Below, in pieces: positions 7,859 to 16,950 of a stretch of 64,000 bases of DNA. The notes below the pieces were generated by a model. It saw only the letters and a program-made list of their open reading frames with translations. It was not told the origin of the DNA and made no database searches. Origin of the DNA: Bdellovibrionales bacterium (GTDB lineage: Bacteria; Bdellovibrionota; Bdellovibrionia; Bdellovibrionales; UBA1609); contig JAHBUX010000006.1 in assembly GCA_019637855.1 (NCBI GenBank), positions 1 to 64,000 of the forward strand. The letters run 5' to 3'. The position numbers and the translations under genes are program-made. Each line of letters opens with the position of its first letter. Within the stretch, counting starts at the first letter, position 1.

Positions 7859-9336
7859 GACTCCTGGCGCTCTGTCTTCTTGTGCTCCTGGTGGGTTGTA
7901 AAACCGCGCCCCCGGTGCAACCGCAAAAGTCGTGGTTGGTGTGGGCGGCCGAGCAGGAGCAACGTTCCTGGGACTACATGCAAGAGAACATTTCACCCGT
8001 GGAGCCCAAACGCCCCGGCGAAGCGCGCCCGCTTAAAGGCATCGTGGTGGCGGCTCTGCATAAGAAGGATCCTGACTACTACTTCCATTGGGTGCGTGAC
8101 TCGGCTCATGTGATGTCGGTGGTGGCCGAAGCTCTGCGTGTGCGCCGCCCCTATGCCACGAACGACTTGGTCGATCGCGAGTTCAAGGATTTTTTGCTCC
8201 TGTCACGCGACCTGCAGAAAACAAAGAGCCCGTTTGGGTTGGGAGAGCCGCGCTTCACTGTCCAAGGTCAGGCCGACACTCTGCCATGGTCACGCCCGCA
8301 ATATGACGGCCCGGCGCTGCGCGCGTTGGCGGTTTTGGATTATGTGGACGCGCGCCCGGAGATGACTTCCTCGGCAAAAGCACTAGTTAAACAAGTACTA
8401 TTTAAAGACATCGATTTTATCGTCTCTGTAAAAGATCAGCAGAGCTTCGACATTTGGGAAGAGCTCGATGCGGAAAACTATCACACTCGATTGGTGCAAC
8501 TGGCTGCCCTTGAGCGCGCCGCTGCCTGGCTGGAGAACGATGGTCCGCACAACTCGGCTCGCGTCGTGCGCTGGCGTGCGGCCGCGCGCCGTCTGCAAGA
8601 GGCGTTAGACAAGCATTGGACGAACGAGGGCGGCTATCTGCGCTCACAACTGCAGATCACGCGCACGGATGGCTACACGGCTAAGAAAACCGACCTGGAT
8701 TCGGCGGTCGTGGTCGCGGTGATGGAGGCCGGGCGCAGTGCCGGGGCGCACTCGGTGTTGGATGATCGTGTTCAGGCGACCGTGGCTAAACTAGAAGCTC
8801 TATTTCGCCAGAGCTTTCCCATCAATGCGCGCGCTGACTTGGGGTTGGGTTATGGTCGTTATCAGGGGGACGTCTATTATGGCGGCAACCCTTGGTACCT
8901 GGTGACCGCCTATTACGCGGAGTTCTACTACCGTTTGGCGCGCCGTCTCCAAGAAGGTGCACCGTTCCAAGTGACGCCGCGAAACATTTCCTTTCTGGCC
9001 TTTTCGCGCATTGCACCCACGGTGCAAGCAGGACAGATTTTGGTGGCCGGTGCAGCGGCGCACAAGAGCCTGATTGAGGATCTGATTGCAAAAGGAGACT
9101 TAATATTACAGCGATTTCAGCTGCACACGCCGAGCGATGGTCAGCTGTACGAGCAGTTTGATAAGACGTCGGGAAAACCTGCCTCTTCTCGCGGCATTGG
9201 CTGGAGCCACGCGGCCTTTTTGCGCGCCCTTTTTGAAAGGCAAAAGTTAAGATTCGTTGACGATTCTGTCAGGGCCGGCTTGAATCAGGGCCACTTGAAA
9301 CTAGAACAGAGTCGTAGTGTTGGAGGGGCAACATGA
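7855..9336 (+). CDS. GH15 glucan 1,4-alpha-glucosidase (glucoamylase), lipoprotein
   Basis: This 493-residue protein would release glucose from the non-reducing ends of alpha-glucans. It starts with a lipoprotein signal peptide (lipobox LLVGC, Cys15), so it is membrane anchored and faces the periplasm or cell surface. Family motifs appear in order: YYFHWVRDSAHVM, FDIWEELDAENYHTRLVQLAAL (first catalytic Glu, the proton donor, in the WEE motif), a YGGNPWYLVTAYYAEFYYRLA segment, and LYEQFDKTSGKPASSRGIGWSHAAFLRALFER, whose EQFD glutamate is the second catalytic residue. It lacks a starch-binding domain. The GTG start overlaps the pgi stop, and the 3' end overlaps the next gene as ATGA, so the three genes are translationally coupled. 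Confidence 0.88.
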   Translation: MRLLALCLLVLLVGCKTAPPVQPQKSWLVWAAEQEQRSWDYMQENISPVEPKRPGEARPLKGIVVAALHKKDPDYYFHWVRDSAHVMSVVAEALRVRRPYATNDLVDREFKDFLLLSRDLQKTKSPFGLGEPRFTVQGQADTLPWSRPQYDGPALRALAVLDYVDARPEMTSSAKALVKQVLFKDIDFIVSVKDQQSFDIWEELDAENYHTRLVQLAALERAAAWLENDGPHNSARVVRWRAAARRLQEALDKHWTNEGGYLRSQLQITRTDGYTAKKTDLDSAVVVAVMEAGRSAGAHSVLDDRVQATVAKLEALFRQSFPINARADLGLGYGRYQGDVYYGGNPWYLVTAYYAEFYYRLARRLQEGAPFQVTPRNISFLAFSRIAPTVQAGQILVAGAAAHKSLIEDLIAKGDLILQRFQLHTPSDGQLYEQFDKTSGKPASSRGIGWSHAAFLRALFERQKLRFVDDSVRAGLNQGHLKLEQSRSVGGAT

Positions 9337-10649
9337 GTCTTCGTCTTCTTTTTAAGGTGGTTTTGCTGAGCGCCGCATTCGTGTCCGGACTGCATGCGCA
9401 AGCCGCCACAAGCAAAGCTCAGATCAAAGCTGAACTTGAACGCACGGCTGTTCAATTCTTTCTTGAAAATACTCATCCGGTAACCGGACTTGTGCGCGAT
9501 CGCGCCGAAAACTTTGTACAAACACCAGAATGGAACCGGGTTGCATCGATTGCGGCTACTGGTTTTGGTATGGCGGTTTTGGCCAATGCGGCCAAACGTG
9601 GCATGGTCGATCCTAAGAAAGCCGAAGACTTGGTGGTGCGCGCTCTTCGTTTTAGCCGCGATCATGTGGGCCGCCACAATGGTTGGTTCTATCATTTTAT
9701 CGATTGGGAAACCGGAGCGCGCATGTGGCGTTCGGAATTCTCCACTATCGATACCGCTTTATTCATGGGTGGAGCGCTCTATGCGGCTGAGATCTTTAAG
9801 CACAATAGCGAGATCCACCAGATCACCTATCAGCTGTATCGCGATTTGGACTTTTTCGATTACATGACCGATGGCGGAACACAGCCTCAGAAGCGCACTA
9901 TCAGCATGGCCTACAGTGTTGAGGACGGTTACACGCCGGCTCAATGGGATATGTATGCGGAGCAAAAAATCTTACTGCTCTTGGGTCTTGGTCACCCCAC
10001 TCATCCGCTGCCCGCAGAGGTGTGGCTGAATATGAATCGCAAACTCACGCCTCTGCCCAATGGCACCAGCGTGATGGGTGTGGAAGCGGCCATTTTTATT
10101 CATCAGTACTCGTTGATGTTCGTGGATTTCCGTCAGTTTCAAGACGGCTTTACCAACTATCACGACAATGCCAAGTGGATGAGCGATTGGCATCGCCTGA
10201 TCGGTCAAACGGACAAGCGCTACAAGAGTTTGCGCGAGGGTTTCTGGGGCTTTAGTGCCGGTGAAGCGCCTGTCGGTTATCGCGTTTGGGATGCTTTGAA
10301 CTATCAGGGCATCATTTGTATCGGTTGTACGGTGGCGTCGTCGGTTTATGATCCAAACACATACTTGGAAGATTTCGCCAAGTGGTACGATTCGCCTTAC
10401 CACAAACAGCTTTGGGGTCGTTACGGCTTTGTTGACTCTCTCGACCTGGATCAGAACTGGTTCTCTTCGGGTGTGCTCGGGATCACCGTTGGCCCGGCGT
10501 ATATGTCGCTCGCCAATATGGAAGAGAAAACCTCGGTCTGGAAAGACTTTATGAATATCCCTGAGATCAAAACCGCCATGACCCGTGCCGCAACTGCTGC
10601 TCAAGGTATGGCTATGGGCCACGACGAAACAATGCCGGTCGCTCGCTAA
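9333..10649 (+). CDS. Secreted PF10091/GH144-like putative glucanase (copy 1)
   Basis: A 438-residue protein with a signal peptide (cut near LHAQAA). It follows the pattern of the glycoamylase-like PF10091 domain, which includes GH144 endo-beta-1,2-glucanases and the C-terminal part of cyclic beta-1,2-glucan synthases: HPVTGLVRDRA, ASIAATGFGMAVLANAAKRG, HNGWFYHFIDWETG, STIDTALFMGGALYAAEIF, LLLGLGHPTHPLP, IFIHQYSLMFVDFR and GFWGFSAGEAPVGY. Where many family members have an APTA segment, this one reads GIICIGCTVASSV. Linkage type cannot be told from sequence. The ATG has GGAGG upstream and overlaps the glucoamylase stop. A paralogue lies at 58110-59441. It probably generates short glucans for the glucoamylase or works on a beta-glucan. 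Confidence 0.8.
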   Translation: MSLRLLFKVVLLSAAFVSGLHAQAATSKAQIKAELERTAVQFFLENTHPVTGLVRDRAENFVQTPEWNRVASIAATGFGMAVLANAAKRGMVDPKKAEDLVVRALRFSRDHVGRHNGWFYHFIDWETGARMWRSEFSTIDTALFMGGALYAAEIFKHNSEIHQITYQLYRDLDFFDYMTDGGTQPQKRTISMAYSVEDGYTPAQWDMYAEQKILLLLGLGHPTHPLPAEVWLNMNRKLTPLPNGTSVMGVEAAIFIHQYSLMFVDFRQFQDGFTNYHDNAKWMSDWHRLIGQTDKRYKSLREGFWGFSAGEAPVGYRVWDALNYQGIICIGCTVASSVYDPNTYLEDFAKWYDSPYHKQLWGRYGFVDSLDLDQNWFSSGVLGITVGPAYMSLANMEEKTSVWKDFMNIPEIKTAMTRAATAAQGMAMGHDETMPVAR

Positions 10650-10721
10650 AGGGCGGCCAGTCTCGTCTAGTCTTCCGTGCAGCTTCTTTGTTCAAACCAG
10701 AGTTCAAGTTAAACTGGATGA

Positions 10722-11168
10722 ATGAAAGCGTGTGTCTTTACCGCCCTGTTCTTGTTCACTCTTAACGGATTCGCCGCTCAGCATTCGCAATCGGCGAGTT
10801 TGAAGCTGGTCTCGTTAAAGCCGAAGAAGGTAGCCCCGCGCCAATTGGGTCGCGTGTCGGCCACTCTGATCAAGACTAGCGATGACGAAGTGGTTGATCG
10901 CATCAGCACCACCTTCGGCGATTGCGCGAATTGCGCCCGTGGCATCGCCGTTCGCGGCGTGCTCGGCATCCGCTTGGAAGGCAAGTCGATAACGACGTTA
11001 CAGATCACCAAAAAAAGCACGCCGGGCGTGCGCTATCATGACTGCAAACAACTCGAGCTACCCAAGGGCGGCGAGTATCAGTGCACCTTTTCCTTCCGCG
11101 AAACGATGTACACGGTGAAACTAAAAGGTACCAGCTTCCTTTCTGGCATGCGACGCGACATCGAATAG
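10722..11168 (+). CDS. Small secreted protein of unknown function
   Basis: This gene encodes 148 residues with a signal peptide (KACVFTALFLFTLNGFAA). The mature part is basic and has four cysteines, two of them in a CANC pattern and two later (HDCKQ, YQCTF), suggesting two disulfides in the periplasm. I do not recognise the family; the repeated short strands suggest a beta-rich domain. It follows the GH144-like gene by 72 nt on the same strand and may be in the same operon, but it has no clear ribosome binding site. A hairpin follows its stop. Confidence 0.65.
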   Translation: MKACVFTALFLFTLNGFAAQHSQSASLKLVSLKPKKVAPRQLGRVSATLIKTSDDEVVDRISTTFGDCANCARGIAVRGVLGIRLEGKSITTLQITKKSTPGVRYHDCKQLELPKGGEYQCTFSFRETMYTVKLKGTSFLSGMRRDIE

Positions 11169-11174
11169 CGTTTA

Positions 11175-11206
11175 CATCCGTGCGCAGGAAACTCGCGCAC
11201 GGGATG
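11175..11206. terminator. Hairpin between convergent genes
   Basis: CATCCGTGCGC (11175-11185) pairs with GCGCACGGGATG (11195-11206), with one bulged base and a 9-nt loop. It lies between the convergent ends of the small secreted gene (11168) and ptsG (11217), so it can serve both. The downstream T content is modest. Confidence 0.6.
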
Positions 11207-11216
11207 CGTTTATCCG

Positions 11217-13037
11217 TTAGATGGGTGAGAGGAGTGTTGCCACTTCGGCCGCTTTGTCGCCGATTATGACGTGATAAATTCCGGGACGTATCTCTTGGGA
11301 TTCCCCTAGGTCGGCTGTGTTTAAACGGCTTGGATCCTTCAGCTCCACACGCACCCGTGTAAATGCGACGGCCTTTGAAGAGGAGATATTCTCCTTGCCA
11401 CCAAGAGCTTTCAACAAACGTTCGGCTAAAGTTTTGGCGTCGGATGCGGCCGCTTTAAGTCCGCTGGTGAGATCGGTCTTGGACTGAGGGGCCGCATAAT
11501 CTGTTGCCGCGGACGCGAAGACCAGAGGTGTTCCCGACGAGCTTGCAGCTTTGCCTGAGCTGCCGCTCATAAGGGCCGCAGGCGGAGCGGAGACGGTAGC
11601 GCCGCTTGCCATGTACTTTTCCATGTCCGTTTTTAAATTCTCAGATGCCGTACCGAAGATGGCCTGAACTCCGTCGGCCACCATCATCACACCGGCTGCA
11701 CCAAGCGCTTTTAAACGATCACTATCGACTTTGCTTTTGTCTGCGACTTGCACACGCAGGCGCGTGATGCAGGCATCTAGGTTGCGAATATTGTCGGCGC
11801 CACCAAAGGCAGCCACAAGGTCAGCGGCTTTCTGCGCGCCGGGTTCTCTGGCAGCGCTCGTGACACTCTCGCTCTCCACCTCGCGTCCTGGGGTGGCGAT
11901 TTTAAAGCGCTTGATGGCGAACGTGAAGACCGAATAGTACACGAGGGCCCAGATCGGACCGAGCACAAAGAGCCAAAGCGCGTGTTGGGATTTCGGGAAC
12001 AGCACTACGAAATCGATAAGGCCATGCGAGAAGGTCATCCCGTGCTTCACACCTAAGACGATGCACAACAAAAAGCTCGCTGCACACAAGAAGGCGTGCA
12101 CGAGATAAAGCAAGGGCGCCACAAACATGAATGAAAATTCGATAGGCTCCGTGATGCCGGTTAAAAAGGATGTCAACGCGGCGGAGATCATAATGCCGCC
12201 CACGCGCGCACGATGTTCGGGGCGCGCCGCGCGCCAAATGGCGATGGCTGCGGCCGGTAAGCCCCACATTTTAAACAGATAGCCACCGGCCAGATTGCCT
12301 GCGGTCGGATCGCCGCCGATGTAGCGGGCGATCTCACCGGTGAGGGTTTTGCCGCTGACCGGGTCCACATAGCTGCCGGTTTCGAAGAAGAACGGCACAT
12401 TCCAGATGTGATGTAGTCCGAAGGGAATCAAAAGACGCTCGACAAATCCGTAAAGCGTAAATGCAGCGGCCGGGTTTTCACTGGCGGCCCACAAAGAGAA
12501 ACTTTTGATCGCGCCACCGATGGGCGGCCACAGAACACTCAAAGCCACGCCAAGAACGATGGCCGCTCCGGCTGTGAGAATGGGAACGGAGCGCTTGCCG
12601 GCAAAAAATCCCAGGTAGGGAGGCAGTTGCAAGCGATAGTAGCGGTTAAATAAAAAACCCGCGATCATACCAATCGCGATCCCGCCAAAAACTCCGGTGT
12701 CGATGGACTCGATGCCCATCACGGGTTTGACGTCCGTGCCCATCAATTTCGACATTGCACCCATGGTGGCCAACATGACCACAAAGCCCACCACCGCGCT
12801 GAGGGCAGACACGCCGTCGTTGCCGGCCAGACCTAAAGCTGTACCGATCGCAAAGATAATAGGAAGATTGCTGAAGATCGCGCCGCCTGCTTGCGCCATG
12901 ATATCGCTGAGCGAGGCAGGAAGAAACGCGAAGTGCGCACTGCCGATGCCGAGCAGCAGTCCTGCCACCGGCAGCACCGCCACGGGCAGCATCAAGGCTT
13001 TACCGATCTTCTGCAGGAACGAGAACAGATTCTTCAT
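11217..13037 (-). CDS. ptsG: PTS glucose transporter PtsG, EIICB with an extra degenerate EIIB-like domain
   Basis: This membrane enzyme takes up glucose and releases it inside as glucose-6-phosphate. Residues 1-390 are the EIIC membrane domain and follow E. coli PtsG nearly segment by segment: [59 protein letters not shown], and [20 protein letters not shown] linker with TPGRE leads to EIIB with the phosphorylated cysteine in [11 protein letters not shown]. After an Ala/Ser-rich linker, residues of about 530-606 form a second EIIB-like domain ([24 protein letters not shown]) without that cysteine. The ATG has AAGGA 8 nt upstream and overlaps the 3' end of the IIA-HPr-EI gene by 38 nt. Total length is 606 residues versus 477 in E. 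coli. Confidence 0.92.
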   Translation of the reverse strand: MKNLFSFLQKIGKALMLPVAVLPVAGLLLGIGSAHFAFLPASLSDIMAQAGGAIFSNLPIIFAIGTALGLAGNDGVSALSAVVGFVVMLATMGAMSKLMGTDVKPVMGIESIDTGVFGGIAIGMIAGFLFNRYYRLQLPPYLGFFAGKRSVPILTAGAAIVLGVALSVLWPPIGGAIKSFSLWAASENPAAAFTLYGFVERLLIPFGLHHIWNVPFFFETGSYVDPVSGKTLTGEIARYIGGDPTAGNLAGGYLFKMWGLPAAAIAIWRAARPEHRARVGGIMISAALTSFLTGITEPIEFSFMFVAPLLYLVHAFLCAASFLLCIVLGVKHGMTFSHGLIDFVVLFPKSQHALWLFVLGPIWALVYYSVFTFAIKRFKIATPGREVESESVTSAAREPGAQKAADLVAAFGGADNIRNLDACITRLRVQVADKSKVDSDRLKALGAAGVMMVADGVQAIFGTASENLKTDMEKYMASGATVSAPPAALMSGSSGKAASSSGTPLVFASAATDYAAPQSKTDLTSGLKAAASDAKTLAERLLKALGGKENISSSKAVAFTRVRVELKDPSRLNTADLGESQEIRPGIYHVIIGDKAAEVATLLSPI

Positions 13038-15552
13038 CTACAAATCCTTGCGAGGGGTTCAAAACTTTCAGTTCACGGACTTCAGTGGCGGTCGCCGCAC
13101 CGACCGCGCGCTTGGCTAAAGATTCACATTCGCTGACGCGACATTCGCGCACGGTCGACTTCACCATGGGCACGCTGGGGATGCTAACGGACAGTTCATC
13201 CACTCCCAGTCCCAGTAAGATGGGGACGGCCTTCAGATCGCTGGCCAGGCCGCCACAGATGCCGACCCATTTGCCATGCGCATGCGCGGCTTGGATGGAC
13301 ATCTCGATGAGTTTCAGAACACTGGGGTGAAGGGCGTCGACCTGTTTGGCCAAACCCGTATGCCCGCGATCCATTGCCAGAGTGTACTGAGTCAAATCGT
13401 TGGTGCCGACCGAGAAGAAATCCACTTCGCGCGCGAAGGCCTCTGCGGTCAAGGCCACCGAGGGCACCTCCACCATAATACCCACTTGCACAGGTGCGGC
13501 CTTAAGCTTGGCGCGCTCTTCCTCGAGCATCTGCTTGGCTTTGCGGAACTCCTCGAGACTGGAGATCATGGGAAACATCACGCACAGTTTGCCGCGTGTG
13601 CGTACGCGCAAAATGGCGCGCAGTTGCTGGCGCAAAATTTCGGGGTGCAAAAAGCCCACGCGGATTCCACGTACGCCGAGAAACGGATTCTCTTCGGCTT
13701 CAATCGGCAAGTAACGCAACGGCTTATCGCCGCCCACGTCCAAGGTGCGAATGACCAAAACACGCTCGCCTAAAACATCGGCGATCTCTTGATACACGCG
13801 ATACTGCTCTTCTTCCGAAGGGGCGGTGTCGCGCTCTAAAAATAAAAATTCCGAGCGTAGGAGGCCGACACCGTCTGCTCCCATCTCGACCGCCTGCCTA
13901 GCATCGGCCACGCTGCCGATATTGGCCGCCACTTCAACACTGCGCCCGTCACGACTGACCGCCGGTTTGTGCGCCATAGTCAGCGCGGCTTCACGTTTAC
14001 TGGCGTGCTCCGCCTGCATCTTTTGCGCGGCCTGTTTGTCCGCGGCCTTCGGATTCAAACGCAACTCACCTAAGTCGCCATCGAGGATCACCTCGCTGCC
14101 TTCAGCGATCTCCAGAGCCTTAGGATCAATGCCGGCGATGGCTGGCAGGCCCAAAGAGCGAGCCAGGATGGCCACGTGCGAAGTGGCGCCACCGCTTGTG
14201 GTGCAAAACCCCAAAACTTTCGAGCGATCCAAAGCGACGGTTTCGCTGGGAGTGAGGTTTTCCGCAATCAAGATGGCATTGTCTGGGAGCGGGTTGGGAC
14301 GCGACTTACCGCCGCTCACAAGACGCAAGACACGACGACCCACATCGCGCAAATCGTTGGCGCGATTGGCCATCAGTTCGTTGTTCAAACTGGCCAAGCG
14401 ACTGGCGTGAGTCTCAATGGCCTTGTTCCAGGCGTAAGCGGCACTTTTACCTTTGGCCATCAGTTTGTCGGCTTCAAACACGATGTCAGGATCGGCCAAG
14501 AGTTCGCGATGCGCGGCGAAGATTGCCGCCTGCGTGCCGTCGGTCTTGGCTTTCACTTGACGCCCCAGCTCGCTCAACTCGTCCGCGGCCGCAGTAAGCG
14601 CGCGTTCTAAACGCGCCTTTTCTTCTTCCGCCGAGGCGCTCGCCTCTTCAGCAAAATCAAAGGTCTCACCACGCACTTGATGCACAAAACCGATGGCCAG
14701 CCCCGGCGAAACGCCAACGCCCCCTAGAGAGTCCGCGCTCGACGCGCGCCGCACGGAGGCTGCGGGTTTTGCAGTTGCGGCTTCAGGTTGCTCTTCAAGG
14801 TCATGCAGGAATTCAGTCAGCTCAGCAACCGCTTGCGCAGCGTCGGCACCGGCGGCCCGAAAACGCACGCGATCGCCATTCGCAATCTCTAAACCCATAA
14901 TGCCCACCACACTCTTGGCGTTGGCGGACTTTTCGCCTTTCAGCAATTCGACATTCGAACGATAGGACTTGGCCATCCCGACCAACAAGGCGGCGGGACG
15001 CGCGTGCAGTCCGGTGGGCAGTTCAATGCGGATCTCTTGAGATTCGGCCTGCCCATCGCCGCTCGCACTTTGAGCCGTGGCTTCGGCTTCACTGACGCTG
15101 ACAAGCACATCCATGCCCGCATCGGCAAAAGGAATGCGATTAAAATGCAGACGCTTTTCCGAGACCTCTGTCACCACCATGATGGTGATCAGACTTTTGG
15201 CTTTTTGCGCGATCAGATCGGCATCGAACTCGATCAAGGCTTGTCCGGCCAGCACGTAGTCGCCCAGTTTCACAACTGGCTTAAAGCCTTCGCCGTTCAA
15301 CTTCACCGTATCTAGACCAATATGCAGGAGTACCTGCACGCCACCGGTCTCGATGGTGATGGCGTGATGGGCACGGTGAAGTTGTACAACCTTGCCGTCG
15401 GCAGGCGAGAGCAGGACCTGAGTTGTGGGGTCCACGGCCACGCCAGGCCCCACGATCTTTTGCGCAAAAACCGGGTCGGGCACGCCCCCAATGGGGAGCA
15501 CTGGACCGCTGACCGGCGCCAGCAATTCAATGGCGGAGTTGGTAGAGTTCAA
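13000..15552 (-). CDS. Fused PTS phosphoryl-transfer protein: EIIA(Glc)-HPr-Enzyme I
   Basis: One 850-residue cytoplasmic protein holds all soluble steps of the glucose PTS. Residues 1-150 are an EIIA(Glc)/Crr domain ([20 protein letters not shown] with His62; [10 protein letters not shown] with the phosphorylated His77). Residues about 170-258 are HPr with GLHARPA and its histidine, plus [15 protein letters not shown]. Residues about 275-835 are Enzyme I, with the phospho-His in [22 protein letters not shown] and the PEP-binding barrel motifs [38 protein letters not shown] and GICGG. It takes phosphate from PEP and passes it to PtsG, whose gene overlaps the 3' end by 38 nt. The start is a TTG with GGAG 5 nt upstream. 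Confidence 0.93.
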   Translation of the reverse strand: MNSTNSAIELLAPVSGPVLPIGGVPDPVFAQKIVGPGVAVDPTTQVLLSPADGKVVQLHRAHHAITIETGGVQVLLHIGLDTVKLNGEGFKPVVKLGDYVLAGQALIEFDADLIAQKAKSLITIMVVTEVSEKRLHFNRIPFADAGMDVLVSVSEAEATAQSASGDGQAESQEIRIELPTGLHARPAALLVGMAKSYRSNVELLKGEKSANAKSVVGIMGLEIANGDRVRFRAAGADAAQAVAELTEFLHDLEEQPEAATAKPAASVRRASSADSLGGVGVSPGLAIGFVHQVRGETFDFAEEASASAEEEKARLERALTAAADELSELGRQVKAKTDGTQAAIFAAHRELLADPDIVFEADKLMAKGKSAAYAWNKAIETHASRLASLNNELMANRANDLRDVGRRVLRLVSGGKSRPNPLPDNAILIAENLTPSETVALDRSKVLGFCTTSGGATSHVAILARSLGLPAIAGIDPKALEIAEGSEVILDGDLGELRLNPKAADKQAAQKMQAEHASKREAALTMAHKPAVSRDGRSVEVAANIGSVADARQAVEMGADGVGLLRSEFLFLERDTAPSEEEQYRVYQEIADVLGERVLVIRTLDVGGDKPLRYLPIEAEENPFLGVRGIRVGFLHPEILRQQLRAILRVRTRGKLCVMFPMISSLEEFRKAKQMLEEERAKLKAAPVQVGIMVEVPSVALTAEAFAREVDFFSVGTNDLTQYTLAMDRGHTGLAKQVDALHPSVLKLIEMSIQAAHAHGKWVGICGGLASDLKAVPILLGLGVDELSVSIPSVPMVKSTVRECRVSECESLAKRAVGAATATEVRELKVLNPSQGFVDEESVLVPAEDR

Positions 15553-15705
15553 CGGGGCTCCATCTGCGTTAGGGTACGGTCATGTTTATGTTGGCTATTT
15601 GTCGGTGGCAAGCCTGACGGCCAGAAAATATTTACTATTTTAGGACCGTTCCTAGTGCTCAACCGGAAGTATCATTTGTCCGAGGAGCTTTGGTTGGAGG
15701 ACACC

Positions 15706-16950
15706 GTGAAAGCACTCTTAATCTGCCTCACTTTCTGTTCCCTTAACGCTGGCGCTCAGGACTTTTCGGCAATGGAGATTCACGAGCGTCCTCTGAACGG
15801 TGGAATGGAAAGAGGGATTCCGGGTCTTATGCCCGATGCCCGTCCAAACAGCACAGTTCTGTATTACGTCGCTGTTTGGGGGCGCCCTGCTTTGGATCGC
15901 AATCTTCCCACCCATGTGATCGTGACGGGACACGGCGGAAAAGCCGGGACCTTGTTTCAAAATGTCTCTGCCGCGCGCGCGCAAAAATATGCCGAGGTAT
16001 TTCCTGATCATCAGGTGATGCTGATCACCGTCAACGAGTTGGATGACGACGACAACGCCCGCAAGCTTGAGAGCTGGGGCTTCACTATCCTGCATGGTCG
16101 CTCGAGCATGCTCAGCGTGAGTTACATGGTCGATGAGATGCGCGTGTTGAAAAAAGTGGCGTCCTTTGATCTTTACTCCCACGCCAATGAAGCCAATGGC
16201 GCTTCTCTCGACGCGGATTACTTGTCTAAAAACAGTCGCGAAGTGCGCGTGTTGAAAGGGCTCTTCACGGCCAATGCCTGGGCCGCCATTCATGGATGCA
16301 ATTCAGGATGGTCGGTGGCACCGGCGCTGGCGGATATGTGGGGCATTCCGGTTTCAGGCTCTTTTACTGGCACTCATTTTGAGCGTTTGCACACAGCGGG
16401 CGATTTTTATCCCTACGATTTAGCTTTGGCGCCTCCGGGGCCATTTGCTGTCGAAAACCCACTGTCTTACAACCAACCCATCAGTTGTGCGGGCGGCGGC
16501 TGTATGCGCATGCATCCAGATCCCTATCGCTATTGGGGTGAGTGGGGAGTGGCGACGCACGGTTTGGGCTTTATGCGTTTTTTCTGTGGACCGGTGCGCT
16601 CGCCGGATTGTGAACGTCGTATGGCGCTGTCTTTGGTGGGTTACATTGGCAAAACCAATTTGAACTTGCAGAGCACGGCGGCTGAGTTTACGTCAGTGCT
16701 GAAAGAGTATATGTGCCCGATCCATCGCGACCAGCCGGTGCGCAACGCTTGTGAACAGGGCATCGATCGCGCCTTGGCTTCGGGCGATATGCAGTACACG
16801 CCGTTCATCGGCAAATCTTCGGTGTGCAACGCGACTCTGTGCTGGGAACCGCAGGCGGGCGAAGTCTCGATTGCCTTTATGGAGGCCGTGCAGGCTTTCT
16901 TGCGCGGCATTCAGGCCATCACAGTGCCAAATGCCATAGCCATACGGTAA
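15706..16950 (+). CDS. Secreted protein of unknown family with a caspase-like His/Cys arrangement
   Basis: I place the start at the GTG at 15706, with GGAGG 5 nt upstream and a signal peptide (KALLICLTFCSLNAGAQ); the open frame extends 128 codons upstream, but that part is antisense to the PTS gene. The 414-residue protein is not one I recognise. A strand-like THVIVTGHGG segment is followed by a helix and QVMLITV, then FDLYSHANEANGASLD (His159) and AWAAIHGCNSGWSVAPALADMWGIPVSGSFTG (Cys198). A His after one strand and a Cys after the next, followed by a helix and a PVSG strand, is the layout of clan CD (caspase/CHAT-like) peptidases. The C-terminal half is cysteine-rich. Function as a protease is inference. 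It is divergent from the PTS genes. Confidence 0.75.
   Translation: MKALLICLTFCSLNAGAQDFSAMEIHERPLNGGMERGIPGLMPDARPNSTVLYYVAVWGRPALDRNLPTHVIVTGHGGKAGTLFQNVSAARAQKYAEVFPDHQVMLITVNELDDDDNARKLESWGFTILHGRSSMLSVSYMVDEMRVLKKVASFDLYSHANEANGASLDADYLSKNSREVRVLKGLFTANAWAAIHGCNSGWSVAPALADMWGIPVSGSFTGTHFERLHTAGDFYPYDLALAPPGPFAVENPLSYNQPISCAGGGCMRMHPDPYRYWGEWGVATHGLGFMRFFCGPVRSPDCERRMALSLVGYIGKTNLNLQSTAAEFTSVLKEYMCPIHRDQPVRNACEQGIDRALASGDMQYTPFIGKSSVCNATLCWEPQAGEVSIAFMEAVQAFLRGIQAITVPNAIAIR

Noticed and set aside
9972-10622. A 216-codon open frame antisense to the GH144-like gene
   Set aside because: Mirror of a well-supported secreted enzyme; no family motif.
13276-14610. Several plus-strand frames of 100-190 codons across the PTS fusion gene
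   Set aside because: All are antisense shadows of Enzyme I and HPr coding sequence.
15322-15705. N-terminal extension of the secreted caspase-like protein
   Set aside because: It is antisense to the IIA domain gene, and a GTG at 15706 with GGAGG and a signal peptide is a far better start.
15718-16293. A 191-codon minus-strand frame inside the caspase-like gene
   Set aside because: Overlaps the supported gene; no signal, domain or ribosome binding site.
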